64,000 nucleotides of DNA from Pontibacter beigongshangensis. Its GTDB lineage: Bacteria > Bacteroidota > Bacteroidia > Cytophagales > Hymenobacteraceae. Positions 15,269 through 23,191 of this stretch are shown one piece after another. Where the stretch lies: the NCBI RefSeq assembly GCF_014332515.1, contig NZ_VFSD01000002.1:62001-126000 (forward strand). The letters run 5' to 3'. How positions within the stretch are numbered: position 1 is the stretch's first letter; each line of letters starts with the position of its first letter. The notes beneath the pieces are model-generated. The model had not been told where the DNA came from and made no database searches. It saw nothing but the letters and a program-made list of their open reading frames with translations. Made by a program: the position numbers and the translations under genes.

Positions 15269-15994
15269 CTAAGCGTAAGTTTCTGCTTTTAAATTTACCA
15301 GTCTGTCGTTTTGCCACACCGGCAGCACGTCGTATTTGTTGTGCTGCAGGCAGAAGTGAATGTCTTTTGTTATCTCCAGGCGCTGCATGCGCTGCACGTG
15401 CGAAGAAGCCTGCAGGTACTGGTACAGGTCGGCTTTGGCGTTCTCGTACAAGTGCAGGGCTCCCAGGGTGGCATCGCTGGCGGATGTAAACTGCCGCTGC
15501 AGCAGCTGCTCGGCCACCGCGCCCGCATACAGCGAGTCTTCGAGGTTAAACATGCCTTTCCAACCGGCGCACACCACCAGCACATCCAGCTGCAGCTCGG
15601 CCAGGTGGTTTACTACTGCCTCCAGGTTCAGGAACGCGCCGATAATAATTTCTTCTGCTGCCTCCGATAAGCGAATGGCGCGGGTACCATTGGTGGTGGT
15701 AATGGCTATGGTGCTGCCCTTTACCTCCGGAATCATATAGCTGAAGGGCGAGTTGCCAAAATCGAAGCCTTCGGCTTTAATGCCGTCGCGCTCCGCAGCC
15801 GTCATGCAGCCTTTCTGTCCAAAGTTTCGGCACTCCTCCAACTGAGTTACCGGTATAATGTTGGCCGCCCCATGTGCAAAGGCCGTCACCATGGTAGAAG
15901 AAGCCCGCAATATGTCTACGGCCACAACAGCTTTCCCCTTCAGGTCAAACAAATGAATCAGCTCCGGGCTGAAACAAACATCAATAGATGGCAT
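15269..15994 (-). CDS. comB: 2-phosphosulfolactate phosphatase (ComB family)
   Basis: A 241-residue protein of the ComB family, known in coenzyme M synthesis for removing phosphate from 2-phospho-3-sulfolactate. The family core VAVDILRASSTMVTAFAHGA (about 22-41) and the TTNGTRAI segment are present. I start at 15994 (MPSIDVCFSPEL); the frame extends to 16039 with atypical residues. Bacteroidota do not make coenzyme M, so a role in another sulfonate pathway (such as sulfonolipid synthesis) or a different phosphatase activity is possible; that is inference. It follows gcvT on the same strand by 82 bp. Confidence 0.82.
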   Translation of the reverse strand: MPSIDVCFSPELIHLFDLKGKAVVAVDILRASSTMVTAFAHGAANIIPVTQLEECRNFGQKGCMTAAERDGIKAEGFDFGNSPFSYMIPEVKGSTIAITTTNGTRAIRLSEAAEEIIIGAFLNLEAVVNHLAELQLDVLVVCAGWKGMFNLEDSLYAGAVAEQLLQRQFTSASDATLGALHLYENAKADLYQYLQASSHVQRMQRLEITKDIHFCLQHNKYDVLPVWQNDRLVNLKAETYA

Positions 15995-16076
15995 ATACTT
16001 ATATTTAAACAGATAAGAGACCTCTGCCTGCAAAGCCACAGGAGCTAGCCGGGGCCTATACCTGTACGCTAAAAAT

Positions 16077-17165
16077 TTATTTCTTTACGAAAGGCAGCTT
16101 CACGACCTGTGCCTTCATGTCTTTGTTTCGAACCCGCACATAGAGTTCGGTGCCGGGCTTGCTCATTTCCTGCTTTACATAGCCCAGGCCTATGCCCTTG
16201 CCCAGCGTGGGCGACATGGTGCCGGAAGTTACTTCGCCTATGGTGGCCCCGGTTGCGTCTACCAGTTCGTAATGCGCTCTCGGAATGGCTTTGTCGAGCA
16301 TTTCGAAGCCTACCAGTTTGCGGCGCACGCCTTCTGCCTTTTGCGCCTTCAGGTTCTCGGAGTTGGTGAACTCTTTGTCGAATTTCATGATCCAGCCCAG
16401 ACCTGCCTCCAGCGGCGAGGTAGCGTCGTTTATGTCGTTGCCATAGAGGCAGAAGCCCATTTCGAGGCGCAGCGTGTCGCGGGCACCCAGGCCGATGGGC
16501 TTAATGCCGAAGGCCTTGCCGGCCTCCATCATGGCGTCGAACACCTGGCGGGCATCCTCATTTTTTACATAAATCTCAAAACCGCCTGCTCCTGTATATC
16601 CCGTAGCTGAGATAAGGACGTCTTGCAGGCCGGCAAACTCACCTTTCACAAAGGTATAATACGCCATGCTGGCCAGGTCCACAGAAGTGAGCGCCTGCAG
16701 CGTTTCTGCCGCTTTGGGGCCCTGCACCGCAAACAGCGAGAGCTGGTCCGATATGTTTTCCAGTTCGGCTCCCTCGGTGTTGTGGCTGGTGAGCCATTCC
16801 CAGTCCTTATCAATATTGGAGGCATTTACCACAAGCATGTACTCCTGCTCGCTGAAGCGGTAAACCAGCAGGTCGTCCACGATGCCGCCTTCGTCGTTCG
16901 GGAAGCAGGAATATTGCACTTTACCGTCGGTTAGCTTAGAGGCGTCGTTAGAGGTGGTCCGCTGAATAAGCTCCAGTGCGCCATCTCCCCTCACCATAAA
17001 CTCTCCCATATGCGACACATCAAAAATGCCGACGGCGTTTCTGACCGTGTTGTGTTCCTCTATGTCGGAGGTATAGCGCACCGGCATGTTGTAACCGGCA
17101 AAAGGCACCATCTTGGCGCCTAAGGCCACATGCACGTCGTTCAGGGCAATTTTTTTCAGCTCCAT
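16077..17165 (-). CDS. gcvT: Glycine cleavage system T protein (aminomethyltransferase)
   Basis: A 362-residue folate-dependent aminomethyltransferase that takes the aminomethyl group from the H protein and releases ammonia, forming methylene-tetrahydrofolate. Visible landmarks are [23 protein letters not shown] (about 58-67), [29 protein letters not shown] and PRAHYELVD. The start at 17165 (MELKKIAL) is standard; upstream in-frame codons are noncoding and include the -7 box. GcvP and GcvH are not in this window. Confidence 0.95.
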   Translation of the reverse strand: MELKKIALNDVHVALGAKMVPFAGYNMPVRYTSDIEEHNTVRNAVGIFDVSHMGEFMVRGDGALELIQRTTSNDASKLTDGKVQYSCFPNDEGGIVDDLLVYRFSEQEYMLVVNASNIDKDWEWLTSHNTEGAELENISDQLSLFAVQGPKAAETLQALTSVDLASMAYYTFVKGEFAGLQDVLISATGYTGAGGFEIYVKNEDARQVFDAMMEAGKAFGIKPIGLGARDTLRLEMGFCLYGNDINDATSPLEAGLGWIMKFDKEFTNSENLKAQKAEGVRRKLVGFEMLDKAIPRAHYELVDATGATIGEVTSGTMSPTLGKGIGLGYVKQEMSKPGTELYVRVRNKDMKAQVVKLPFVKK

Positions 17166-17191
17166 AACTAATTTTATAAGATGATTACCTG

Positions 17192-17199
17192 CAAAAATA
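17192..17199 (-). promoter_or_regulatory. -7 box TATTTTTG for gcvT
   Basis: Exact TANNTTTG match on the minus strand, 26 bp upstream of the gcvT start codon, which supports the start chosen at 17165. Confidence 0.6.
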
Positions 17200-17261
17200 A
17201 CTAAATAAAACCGTATCTGAAATTTTGCTTTCCGGGCTGCGGCAACAACAGCAGCCATCTG

Positions 17262-17313
17262 AATTATTCTAATCAAAAAGGCCCTCCGGAGTAGCTGCTG
17301 CCGCTGCTGCTGG
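17262..17313 (+). repeat. Dispersed intergenic repeat, copy h
   Basis: AATTATTCTAAT, CAAAAAGGCC, CTCCGGAG, then TAGCTGCTGCCGCTGCTG. The second copy found between divergent genes; its minus-strand T run points toward gcvT. Confidence 0.8.
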
Positions 17314-17615
17314 TTAAAGTGCTGTTTGCTTCAGGCTATCAGCACGCTTGTAGAGGCAAAAAGCAGCTAACCCTCCAGGCCAACTTTCGTATAACCCCAT
17401 TCCTTTTAGCCCTTTTCCTTTTCTATGATACCACTTTTAAAGAAGTCGTCTGTGCCCGATGCTGCGCAAAACAATTTGTTTTTTCCATCTGCTTGCTTCT
17501 TACCTCCCAATGTTTTTCCTTTAAAGGAAATCAGGCATAGTTCTATTGGCTTTACATGGTCCTGAGCCCAGGCTCCATTTCCTTCTTCTGTCATGTATTG
17601 CTAAGGTATCATTAA

Positions 17616-19085
17616 ATGAAATTATCAGTAAAGCTTTTCACCGGATTTGTATTGATCTCGGTGCTGTTTACGGCAGTGGCCATCGTCAACTTCAGGCTAA
17701 CCGAAGACGTGGTGGAGAACATGGGCTGGGTATCGCGGTCGCAGGTGGCTGTGCGCAGCTCGGCATCGCTGCAACGCAACATCATCGACATGGAGGCCGG
17801 CCTGCGGGGTTACCTTCTCAACAGCAACCAGACTTTCCTGGAGCCCTACCTCAAGGCCAAAGAAAACCTTCCGGCCTTCTTTAAAGAGATTAAAAGCTAC
17901 TCGGTGCACTCTCCGGAGCAGGGCGAGCGGGTAAACCACATTATTGACATGCAGCAGCGCTGGCAGAACAACTACGCCGAGCCACTTATAGAACTAAGAC
18001 GTGCCGACACGGTTAATACCGAGATCAGCAGGTATGACCTGTCTGTCGACAGCCTGATACTGGCAGAAAAAATTCTGATGGACAGTATCAGGACTGTTTT
18101 CGGCGACTTCAACTCTTACGAGTATAAACTAAGGCAAACCCGGGCCGACAGGCTGAGCGCCAGTATCGAGAATACCCGCCAGGTATCGGTCATCCTGACC
18201 ATCGTATCGGTCATTATGGGCCTGAGCTGGGCGTATTACATTACCCGCATCATTACCAACCGGATCGTGAAGATGGTGACCCTGGCCGACAAGATTTCAC
18301 GCGGAGAGTTTAAAACGCAGATCGTGGACACCTCGCAGGATGAGCTCAGCCAGCTTTCGCGCTCCCTCAACCGCATGTCGTCTACCATCGACGAGACCTT
18401 TGGTGAGCTTGACCGCAAGAACAAGGAGCTCGACCAGTTTGCCTATGTGGTATCGCACGACCTGAAGGCCCCCCTCCGGGGCATAGAGGTAGCCTCGCGT
18501 TGGGTAGAAGAAGACATGGGCAAAGATGTGCCGCCCCATGTGCAGGAGTACCTCATGATGATGCGGGTGCGGGTGCACCGCATGGAGAACCTGATAAACG
18601 GCATACTGGCCCTGGCACGGATCGGGCGCACCTCGCAGATAGAGGAAGAGGTGGATGTAAACCAGCTGCTGGTGGAGGTGGTAGACATGGTGTCGCCGCC
18701 ACAGGGCTTCAGGATAGAGGTGCAGGATAACCTGCCGGAAGTGTATACTGTACGTGTACAGTTGCAGCAGGTGTTCGCTAACCTGATCAGCAATGCCATT
18801 AAGTACCATCATAAAAAATCCGGAAATGTTAAGGTGTCGCATCACGAAGAGGCACACTTCCACGTTTTCTCAGTATCGGACGACGGTCCGGGCATAGACC
18901 CGGAATACCACGACCGTATATTTATTATTTTTCAGACACTGCAGGAACGCGATGCTGTTGAGAGCACTGGTGTGGGGCTGGCCATTGTGAAAAAGATCGT
19001 GGAGCGGCAGGGTGGCACCATCTGGGTGGACTCAAACCCCGGACAGGGCGCTACTTTTAGCTTTACTTGGCCTAAAAATATCTGA
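17616..19085 (+). CDS. CHASE3-HAMP sensor histidine kinase
   Basis: A 489-residue membrane sensor kinase. The N-terminal helix (about 4-26) is followed by a periplasmic CHASE3 domain with the signature EAGLRGYLLN near residue 62, a second helix about 190-212 (SVILTIVSVIMGLSWAYYI) and a HAMP linker to about 265. The phosphoacceptor is H281 in VVSHDLKAPLRG. The ATPase domain shows the N box (NLISNAIKYH), SDDGPGID and TGVGLAIV. It resembles phytochrome-class kinases such as those paired with Rcp1. A receiver-only gene follows after 45 bp and is its likely partner. The signal is unknown. Confidence 0.92.
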   Translation: MKLSVKLFTGFVLISVLFTAVAIVNFRLTEDVVENMGWVSRSQVAVRSSASLQRNIIDMEAGLRGYLLNSNQTFLEPYLKAKENLPAFFKEIKSYSVHSPEQGERVNHIIDMQQRWQNNYAEPLIELRRADTVNTEISRYDLSVDSLILAEKILMDSIRTVFGDFNSYEYKLRQTRADRLSASIENTRQVSVILTIVSVIMGLSWAYYITRIITNRIVKMVTLADKISRGEFKTQIVDTSQDELSQLSRSLNRMSSTIDETFGELDRKNKELDQFAYVVSHDLKAPLRGIEVASRWVEEDMGKDVPPHVQEYLMMMRVRVHRMENLINGILALARIGRTSQIEEEVDVNQLLVEVVDMVSPPQGFRIEVQDNLPEVYTVRVQLQQVFANLISNAIKYHHKKSGNVKVSHHEEAHFHVFSVSDDGPGIDPEYHDRIFIIFQTLQERDAVESTGVGLAIVKKIVERQGGTIWVDSNPGQGATFSFTWPKNI

Positions 19086-19104
19086 GTGTCTGATATTAAT
19101 TTAC

Positions 19105-19112
19105 TAATTTTG
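19105..19112 (+). promoter_or_regulatory. -7 box TAATTTTG for the receiver gene
   Basis: Exact TANNTTTG match in the 45-bp gap between the kinase and receiver genes, 18 bp before the ATG at 19131. It suggests the receiver can be transcribed separately. Confidence 0.55.
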
Positions 19113-19130
19113 TAGCAAGAACAACACATT

Positions 19131-19568
19131 ATGAGCGATAAAAAAGTCAATATCCTGTTAGTAGAAGATGACTACCTGGATATTATGAATGTTGAGCGGG
19201 AGTTAAAGAAGATAAATGTAAACCACCCGATTCATGTTGCCCGCAATGGCAAGGAGGCACTCAATATGCTGCGTGGTGGCGAGGGTGAGGCCAGAATATC
19301 GCCGGCGCCAAGTGTTATCTTACTCGATATCAACATGCCGAAAATGAACGGCCTGGAGTTTTTAGCTGAGTTGCGCCGCGAGCCTGAGTTCAGCCATATC
19401 CCCGTGTTTATCATGACGACCTCAAACGAGGAATCGGACCGCTTTGAGGCACAAAGACTGAACGTGGCCGGCTACATCGTAAAACCGCTCACCTTCGACA
19501 GCTTTAACAAAAGCCACTCCTCCCTCGACAGCTTCAGCCTTTTCCTGGATCTGGTTAAGCTTAATTAA
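19131..19568 (+). CDS. Single-domain response regulator (Rcp1-like)
   Basis: A 145-residue CheY-like receiver with no output domain. The acidic pocket is VEDDYLD near residues 9-15, the phosphoacceptor is D66 in ILLDINMPKMNG, and the conserved lysine is in YIVKPL near residue 114. The insertion before the phosphoacceptor (MLRGGEGEARISPAPS) is typical of the Rcp1 subgroup that serves phytochrome-like kinases. It lies 45 bp behind the CHASE3 kinase, so it should take phosphate from it and act through protein contacts. Confidence 0.9.
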   Translation: MSDKKVNILLVEDDYLDIMNVERELKKINVNHPIHVARNGKEALNMLRGGEGEARISPAPSVILLDINMPKMNGLEFLAELRREPEFSHIPVFIMTTSNEESDRFEAQRLNVAGYIVKPLTFDSFNKSHSSLDSFSLFLDLVKLN

Positions 19569-19594
19569 GACTTCCCCTGCACTTTAATGTAATG

Positions 19595-20182
19595 CTATAG
19601 CACTGGCGGCAGTAAGGTAAACGACTGCCGGTGGTGCACACAAGCTCCATGTTCCTGTATCGCCAGCCGGTGTTTGCGGGTAGGGTATCCTGCGTTCTGT
19701 TCCCAGCCATAGCTCTTAAATTCTTCACTCAACTTCTCCATCAGCTCATCGCGGTGCGTCTTTGCCAGCACCGAAGCAGCCGCAATAGACAGATATTTGC
19801 TGTCGCCTTTTACAATGCAGGCATGCGGAATGTTGTTGTAAGGCTTAAACCGGTTTCCGTCTATCAACAAAAACTCGGGTTGCTGCTGCAGCTGCTCCAC
19901 AGCCCGGTGCATGGCCAGAAAAGTGGCCTGCAAAATATTGATGGCGTCTATTTCGGCTGGCAGCGCCTCTCCTACTGCCCAGGCCACTGCATCCTGCATA
20001 ATCTGTGGGCGCAGCTGGTCGCGCTGGTTTCTTTTTAGCAGCTTGGAGTCGGTGAGCAGGTTGTGTTTGTAATCCGGAGGCAAAATAACGGCAGCCGCCA
20101 CTACCGGGCCAGCCAGGCAGCCACGGCCCGCTTCGTCTATGCCGGCTTCCAGAGGTAAATTGCTGTAGGTGGAGAGGAGCAT
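19595..20182 (-). CDS. rnhB: Ribonuclease HII
   Basis: A 195-residue RNase HII that cuts RNA in RNA-DNA hybrids and at single ribonucleotides in DNA. The signature [19 protein letters not shown] is at about 14-32, followed by [12 protein letters not shown], and the acidic residues in LLIDGNRFK and [13 protein letters not shown] complete the active site. Length is normal. It is convergent with the receiver gene (26 bp) and lies downstream of the prfB fragment. Confidence 0.95.
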   Translation of the reverse strand: MLLSTYSNLPLEAGIDEAGRGCLAGPVVAAAVILPPDYKHNLLTDSKLLKRNQRDQLRPQIMQDAVAWAVGEALPAEIDAINILQATFLAMHRAVEQLQQQPEFLLIDGNRFKPYNNIPHACIVKGDSKYLSIAAASVLAKTHRDELMEKLSEEFKSYGWEQNAGYPTRKHRLAIQEHGACVHHRQSFTLLPPVL

Positions 20183-20323
20183 GGGGTAAGGATGTGAATT
20201 TTGATTGAATGAGTGAGTGAGTGAAGAATGTGTTTAAAATGTAAACCTCTGTTTACTCTTACTAAAACCGTTTAACAATCCAACCATTTAACAATTTAAC
20301 AATTGAGCCATTCAACAATCAGC

Positions 20324-20351
20324 AATTATTCCAATTAAAAAGGCCTCCAAA
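20324..20351 (+). repeat. Dispersed intergenic repeat, copy i
   Basis: AATTATTCCAATTAAAAAGG then CCTCCAAAAG. A degenerate copy without the CTG tail, 134 bp downstream of the prfB fragment's stop. Confidence 0.65.
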
Positions 20352-20417
20352 AGAAAAAAGCAGCTTTTTGAGTCAAGGGTAATGGCAAAAGTTTTGCAGT
20401 TGCTCCGGTTAAAAACG

Positions 20418-20443
20418 CTCGCAGGTCTGAAAGACGCTGCGAG
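20418..20443. repeat. CTCGCAG/CTGCGAG hairpin element
   Basis: CTCGCAG-GTCT and AGAC-G-CTGCGAG form an almost perfect hairpin. It marks the outer edge of the duplicated prfB segment: the copy at 21951 keeps only the inner part of the left arm. Confidence 0.55.
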
Positions 20444-20760
20444 GTTTGCTTTACTTCATTTCTAATTTTTAATTTGGCGAAGCCTACGCTTCCATCAAAT
20501 AAGCCTTAATGTAATCGTCGAGGTCGCCATCGAGCACGTTTTGCACATCAGTGCGCTCTACGCCGGTTCGCACATCTTTAATCAGCTTGTACGGGTGCAG
20601 CACGTAGTTTCGGATCTGCGAACCGAAGTCGATGCGCTTTTTGGTGCTCTCCACCCGGTCACGCTCCTCGTTGCGCTTCTCTATCTCGATCTGGTAAAGC
20701 CGCGAGCGGAGCATGCGCAGAGCGTGTTCCTTGTTCATGAGCTGCGAGCGTTCAATCTGG
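20421..20760 (-). repeat. Left copy of the prfB 3'-end duplication
   Basis: This segment matches 21951-22297 in the same orientation: GCAGGTCTGAAAGACGCTGC, GAGGTTTG, a TCTAATTTTTAATT tract and the last 91 codons of prfB. By hand alignment the coding part has about 29 differences in about 275 bp, only one of which changes an amino acid. Homology stops abruptly after the codons for QIERSQ at 20760. Confidence 0.85.
20484..20760 (-). pseudogene. prfB: prfB 3' fragment (C-terminal 91 codons)
   Basis: The fragment encodes [17 protein letters not shown] through [11 protein letters not shown], identical to the end of the intact peptide chain release factor 2 at 22021-23098 except one Leu-for-Ile change. 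The GGQ and SPF functional regions are missing and the sequence upstream of 20760 is unrelated, so it cannot make a release factor. The almost purely synonymous divergence from the intact copy means it was under protein-level selection until recently, more like an allele from another strain than an old decayed duplicate. Confidence 0.85.
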
Positions 20761-20899
20761 TGTATAGAAGCAGGATGCTCTATGTGATTTAACAACCAAC
20801 CGTTCAATTTTTTTACAATAAAACATAATATAGTTTGATTTAATTATTATATATTTTAATTTATTATTTCTTAGATGCAACGCTTACATACTTAGTTGG

Positions 20900-20918
20900 G
20901 TCTGTATAGTATACAGAC
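20900..20918. promoter_or_regulatory. Palindrome upstream of the cargo lipoprotein gene
   Basis: GTCTGTAT-AGT-ATACAGAC: perfect 8-bp arms with a 3-bp centre, 21 bp before the ATG at 20940. It could be an operator or a small hairpin in the leader; the surrounding DNA is clearly more AT-rich than the neighbouring genes. Confidence 0.45.
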
Positions 20919-20939
20919 ACTCAAAATTAACAAACTACT

Positions 20940-21506
20940 ATGAAGCAATTAGTCATTTTTATCGGAATAATATTGACGATGGGGTTTGGGTGCACACCCG
21001 ATGAGAAAGATAGCAGCCCGGCTCCGCCTGTGGAAGCGGTGTTTAGGTTAGTAAACGAATCCGGACAGGAAACAACCTCATTCAGCGTGGGTGAGGACAT
21101 ACTCTTTGACTATGCGCTCGTTAACCGTACTGACGAAGGGGTCAGCTGGTACTTCAGCCGTAGTGAGTTCAACTACCCGGATTTGTTTACAGTGTTCAGG
21201 AAGGTGAGCCCCAATGCGGAGATGCTTAATGGAGGTGTTATGAAGGTAGGTACGCCTCATACTTCCAAAATGTACAGAGACTTCAGATTAGGCCGATCCA
21301 TCCCGGCCAATGGCGAGATGAGCATTAGAATGACCTGGTTGGGCAATTGGGACAGAACATATATGTTTGATAATTGGATGATTGAGTACCACAACCGCGA
21401 CCACTTGCCAGCAGGAAATTATTATGTAGAGTTTGAACAGGAAATTGTTTTTGCCAAGTATAAAAACCTGAACAAAACGTTCAGGATAGATTTTGAGGTT
21501 AAATAA
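20940..21506 (+). CDS. Lipoprotein with BsuPI-like domain
   Basis: A 188-residue exported protein with a short signal peptide ending in a lipobox (MGFGC, Cys18). The mature region FRLVNESGQETTSFSVGED followed by ILFDYALVNRTDEGVSW looks like the beta-sandwich of the intracellular proteinase inhibitor BsuPI family, but this is recognition by eye. It sits between the two prfB 3' ends, opposite in strand to prfB, and a protease-propeptide fragment follows 10 bp later. It therefore belongs to the inserted segment and may come from another replicon. Confidence 0.65.
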   Translation: MKQLVIFIGIILTMGFGCTPDEKDSSPAPPVEAVFRLVNESGQETTSFSVGEDILFDYALVNRTDEGVSWYFSRSEFNYPDLFTVFRKVSPNAEMLNGGVMKVGTPHTSKMYRDFRLGRSIPANGEMSIRMTWLGNWDRTYMFDNWMIEYHNRDHLPAGNYYVEFEQEIVFAKYKNLNKTFRIDFEVK

Positions 21507-21516
21507 CTGAATCATT

Positions 21517-21960
21517 ATGAAAAAAATCTACCTGCTGATTATTGGCTTATGCGCCATCCATTTTACTCACGCTCAAATAAAGATTGAGTATGTCGAAGAA
21601 GGCAAACTGATAGGAATAAACGGGAAGTATCCTTCAGCCTCTGATTACCCGGAGTTCCTGTTACCAGATTTTAATTTTAGCAAGCTAAAGGAAAGCAGCT
21701 TAAAAAGCACCCCCGAAATCCCGTTTCAGTTTGGAAAGAGTTTTGATGTAGATATAAGTCTGAAAGATGGGAAATGGTATGAGGCTGAACATGGCAAAAT
21801 TTGGAAAATGAAGATTAAATCTGAAGGTGCTTTCTCCATCAATTTAATTTTCAGCAAACTGAGGTTATCTTCTGGTGCTAAGTTGTTTATTTACAATGAA
21901 ACCAGGAATATGGTAATGGGACCAATTGATTATATAAACAGCAGGGGCATGCAGGTCTGA
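21517..21960 (+). pseudogene. Truncated secreted peptidase, N-terminal propeptide only
   Basis: A 147-codon frame beginning with a signal peptide (MKKIYLLIIGLCAIHFTHAQ). The region GKIWKMKIKSEGAFSIN followed by KLFIYNETRNMVMGP matches the N-terminal propeptide of lysyl-endopeptidase-like serine proteases secreted by Bacteroidota; such proteins normally continue into a trypsin-like domain. Here the frame stops after RGMQV, and the last codons and TGA come from GCAGGTCTGA, the first bases of the duplicated prfB segment. The gene was evidently cut at that recombination joint. A translated but nonfunctional short product is possible. Confidence 0.7.
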
Positions 21961-22297
21961 AAGACGCTGCGAGGTTTGTCCGATCCCATTTCTAATTTTT
22001 AATTTCTAATTAAGCGAAGCCTAAGCCTCCATCAGGTACGCCTTAATATAATCGTCCAGGTCGCCATCGAGTACGTTTTGCACATCAGTACGCTCTACGC
22101 CTGTGCGTACATCTTTAATCAACTTGTAAGGGTGCAGCACGTAGTTACGGATCTGCGAACCGAAATCGATGCGTTTTTTGGTGCTTTCCACCCGGTCCCG
22201 CTCCTCGTTTCGTTTCTCGATCTCGATCTGGTAGAGCCGCGAGCGGAGCATGCGGATGGCGTGCTCCTTGTTCATGAGCTGTGAGCGTTCTATCTGG
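21951..22297 (-). repeat. Right copy of the prfB 3'-end duplication
   Basis: Same content as 20421-20760, offset by about 1.53 kb with a 7-bp length difference between GAGGTTTG and the stop codon. This copy is continuous with the full prfB coding sequence. The 1190 bp between the two copies (20761-21950) occurs once. Confidence 0.85.
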
Positions 22298-23098
22298 CAC
22301 TCAATCACGATGCCGGTAGGTTTGTGCTTCAGGCGCACCGCCGTCTCCACTTTGTTTACGTTCTGGCCACCGGCACCACCCGACCGAAACGTATCCCAGT
22401 CGATGTCGCTCATGTTGATCTCGATATTGATCGTGTCGTCTACCACCGGGTAAGCGAACACCGAGGCAAACGAGGTGTGGCGCCTGCCACCGGAGTCGAA
22501 GGGAGAGATACGCACCAGGCGGTGTACCCCGATCTCAGATTTGAGGTAGCCATAGGCGAAGTCGCCGGTAATTTCCAGCGTGGCCGATTTAATGCCAGCG
22601 CCATCGCCCGGGTGGTAGTTGAGCTGCTTCACACTAAAGTTATGCGACTCGGCCCACATAATGTACATGCGCATGAGCATTTCGGCCCAGTCCTGGCTCT
22701 CGGTGCCACCTGCGCCCGGGTTGATCTCCAACACAGCGCTCAGCTGGTCTTCTTCGCCGCTCAGCATGCGCTTAAACTCCAGCCCCTCTACCGCCTCCAC
22801 GGTCTTTTTAAACTCCTCCTTTATGTCCTCCTCCGATACGTCGCCTTCTTTGTAGAAATCGAACAGCACCTCAAAATCCGAAAGGGCTTTTTCCACTTCC
22901 GCATAATGGTCTGTCCAGACTTTAATGCTTTTGATCTCTTTCAGCACCTTTTCAGCCGCCTTGGGGTCGTTCCAGAAATCAGGGGCTGTGGTCTGGTGCT
23001 CTGTTTCCTCTACCTGTTGTAACTTGTTATCGTAGTCAAAGGTACCTCCTCAAGGCCTCTACACGGCCTTTTAAATCTTTTACATGCTCTGTGGTCAT
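22021..23098 (-). CDS. prfB: Peptide chain release factor 2, with programmed +1 frameshift
   Basis: Release factor 2 terminates translation at UGA and UAA. The start is the ATG at 23098; 20 codons ([20 protein letters not shown]) lead to an in-frame TGA at 23038-23036. Reading resumes in the +1 frame at GAC (23037), continuing [15 protein letters not shown] and on to the stop at 22021, for about 358 residues in total. The peptide-anticodon motif SPF (RISPFDSGG) and the catalytic GGQ ([11 protein letters not shown]) are present. The AGGAGG-TAC-CTT-TGA-C site closely matches the classical autoregulatory shift site, so RF2 level should control its own synthesis. Its 3' third is duplicated at 20484-20760. 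Confidence 0.95.
23035..23050 (-). promoter_or_regulatory. prfB: RF2 +1 frameshift site
   Basis: On the minus strand AGGAGGTACCTTTGAC: a Shine-Dalgarno-like AGGAGG, a 3-nt spacer, the slippery CTT, the UGA stop, and C as the weak-termination context. Skipping the U of UGA joins the two frames. Confidence 0.92.
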
Positions 23099-23133
23099 GG
23101 CTTTTCTATTTGTTAAATATCGTTAAAAACGAA

Positions 23134-23173
23134 AGTGCTGAAGCATCAACCACATGGCTCACGCTTCAGCACT
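23134..23173 (-). terminator. Terminator between ilvE and prfB
   Basis: AGTGCTGAAGC and GCTTCAGCACT are perfect 11-bp arms around an 18-nt loop. On the minus strand they are followed by TTCGTTTTT, placing a terminator between the ilvE stop (23192) and the prfB start. Confidence 0.7.
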
Positions 23174-23191
23174 CGCTATACTAATTTTCTG

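Larger units (their letters stand above)
17166..17615. other. 450-bp divergent gap
   Basis: Between gcvT (minus) and the histidine kinase (plus). It contains the gcvT -7 box and dispersed-repeat copy h with a long CTG tail. The 73-codon open frame at 17319-17540 has an unconvincing composition and is not annotated. Confidence 0.6.
20183..20483. other. 301-bp gap between rnhB and the prfB fragment
   Basis: It contains GAGTGAGTGAGTG simple sequence, AACAATTTAACAATT AT-rich sequence, dispersed-repeat copy i, the CTCGCAG hairpin and the shared end of the prfB duplication. No coding sequence supported. Confidence 0.6.

Noticed and set aside
17319..17540. 73-codon frame upstream of the CHASE3 kinase
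   Set aside because: Cys/Phe-rich noise in a repeat-bearing gap, without promoter box or homology to anything I recognise.
20484..20807. Independent 107-residue gene
   Set aside because: Only the C-terminal 91 codons are prfB-derived; the first 16 come from unrelated upstream DNA and the product would lack all release-factor functional sites, so it is called a pseudogene.
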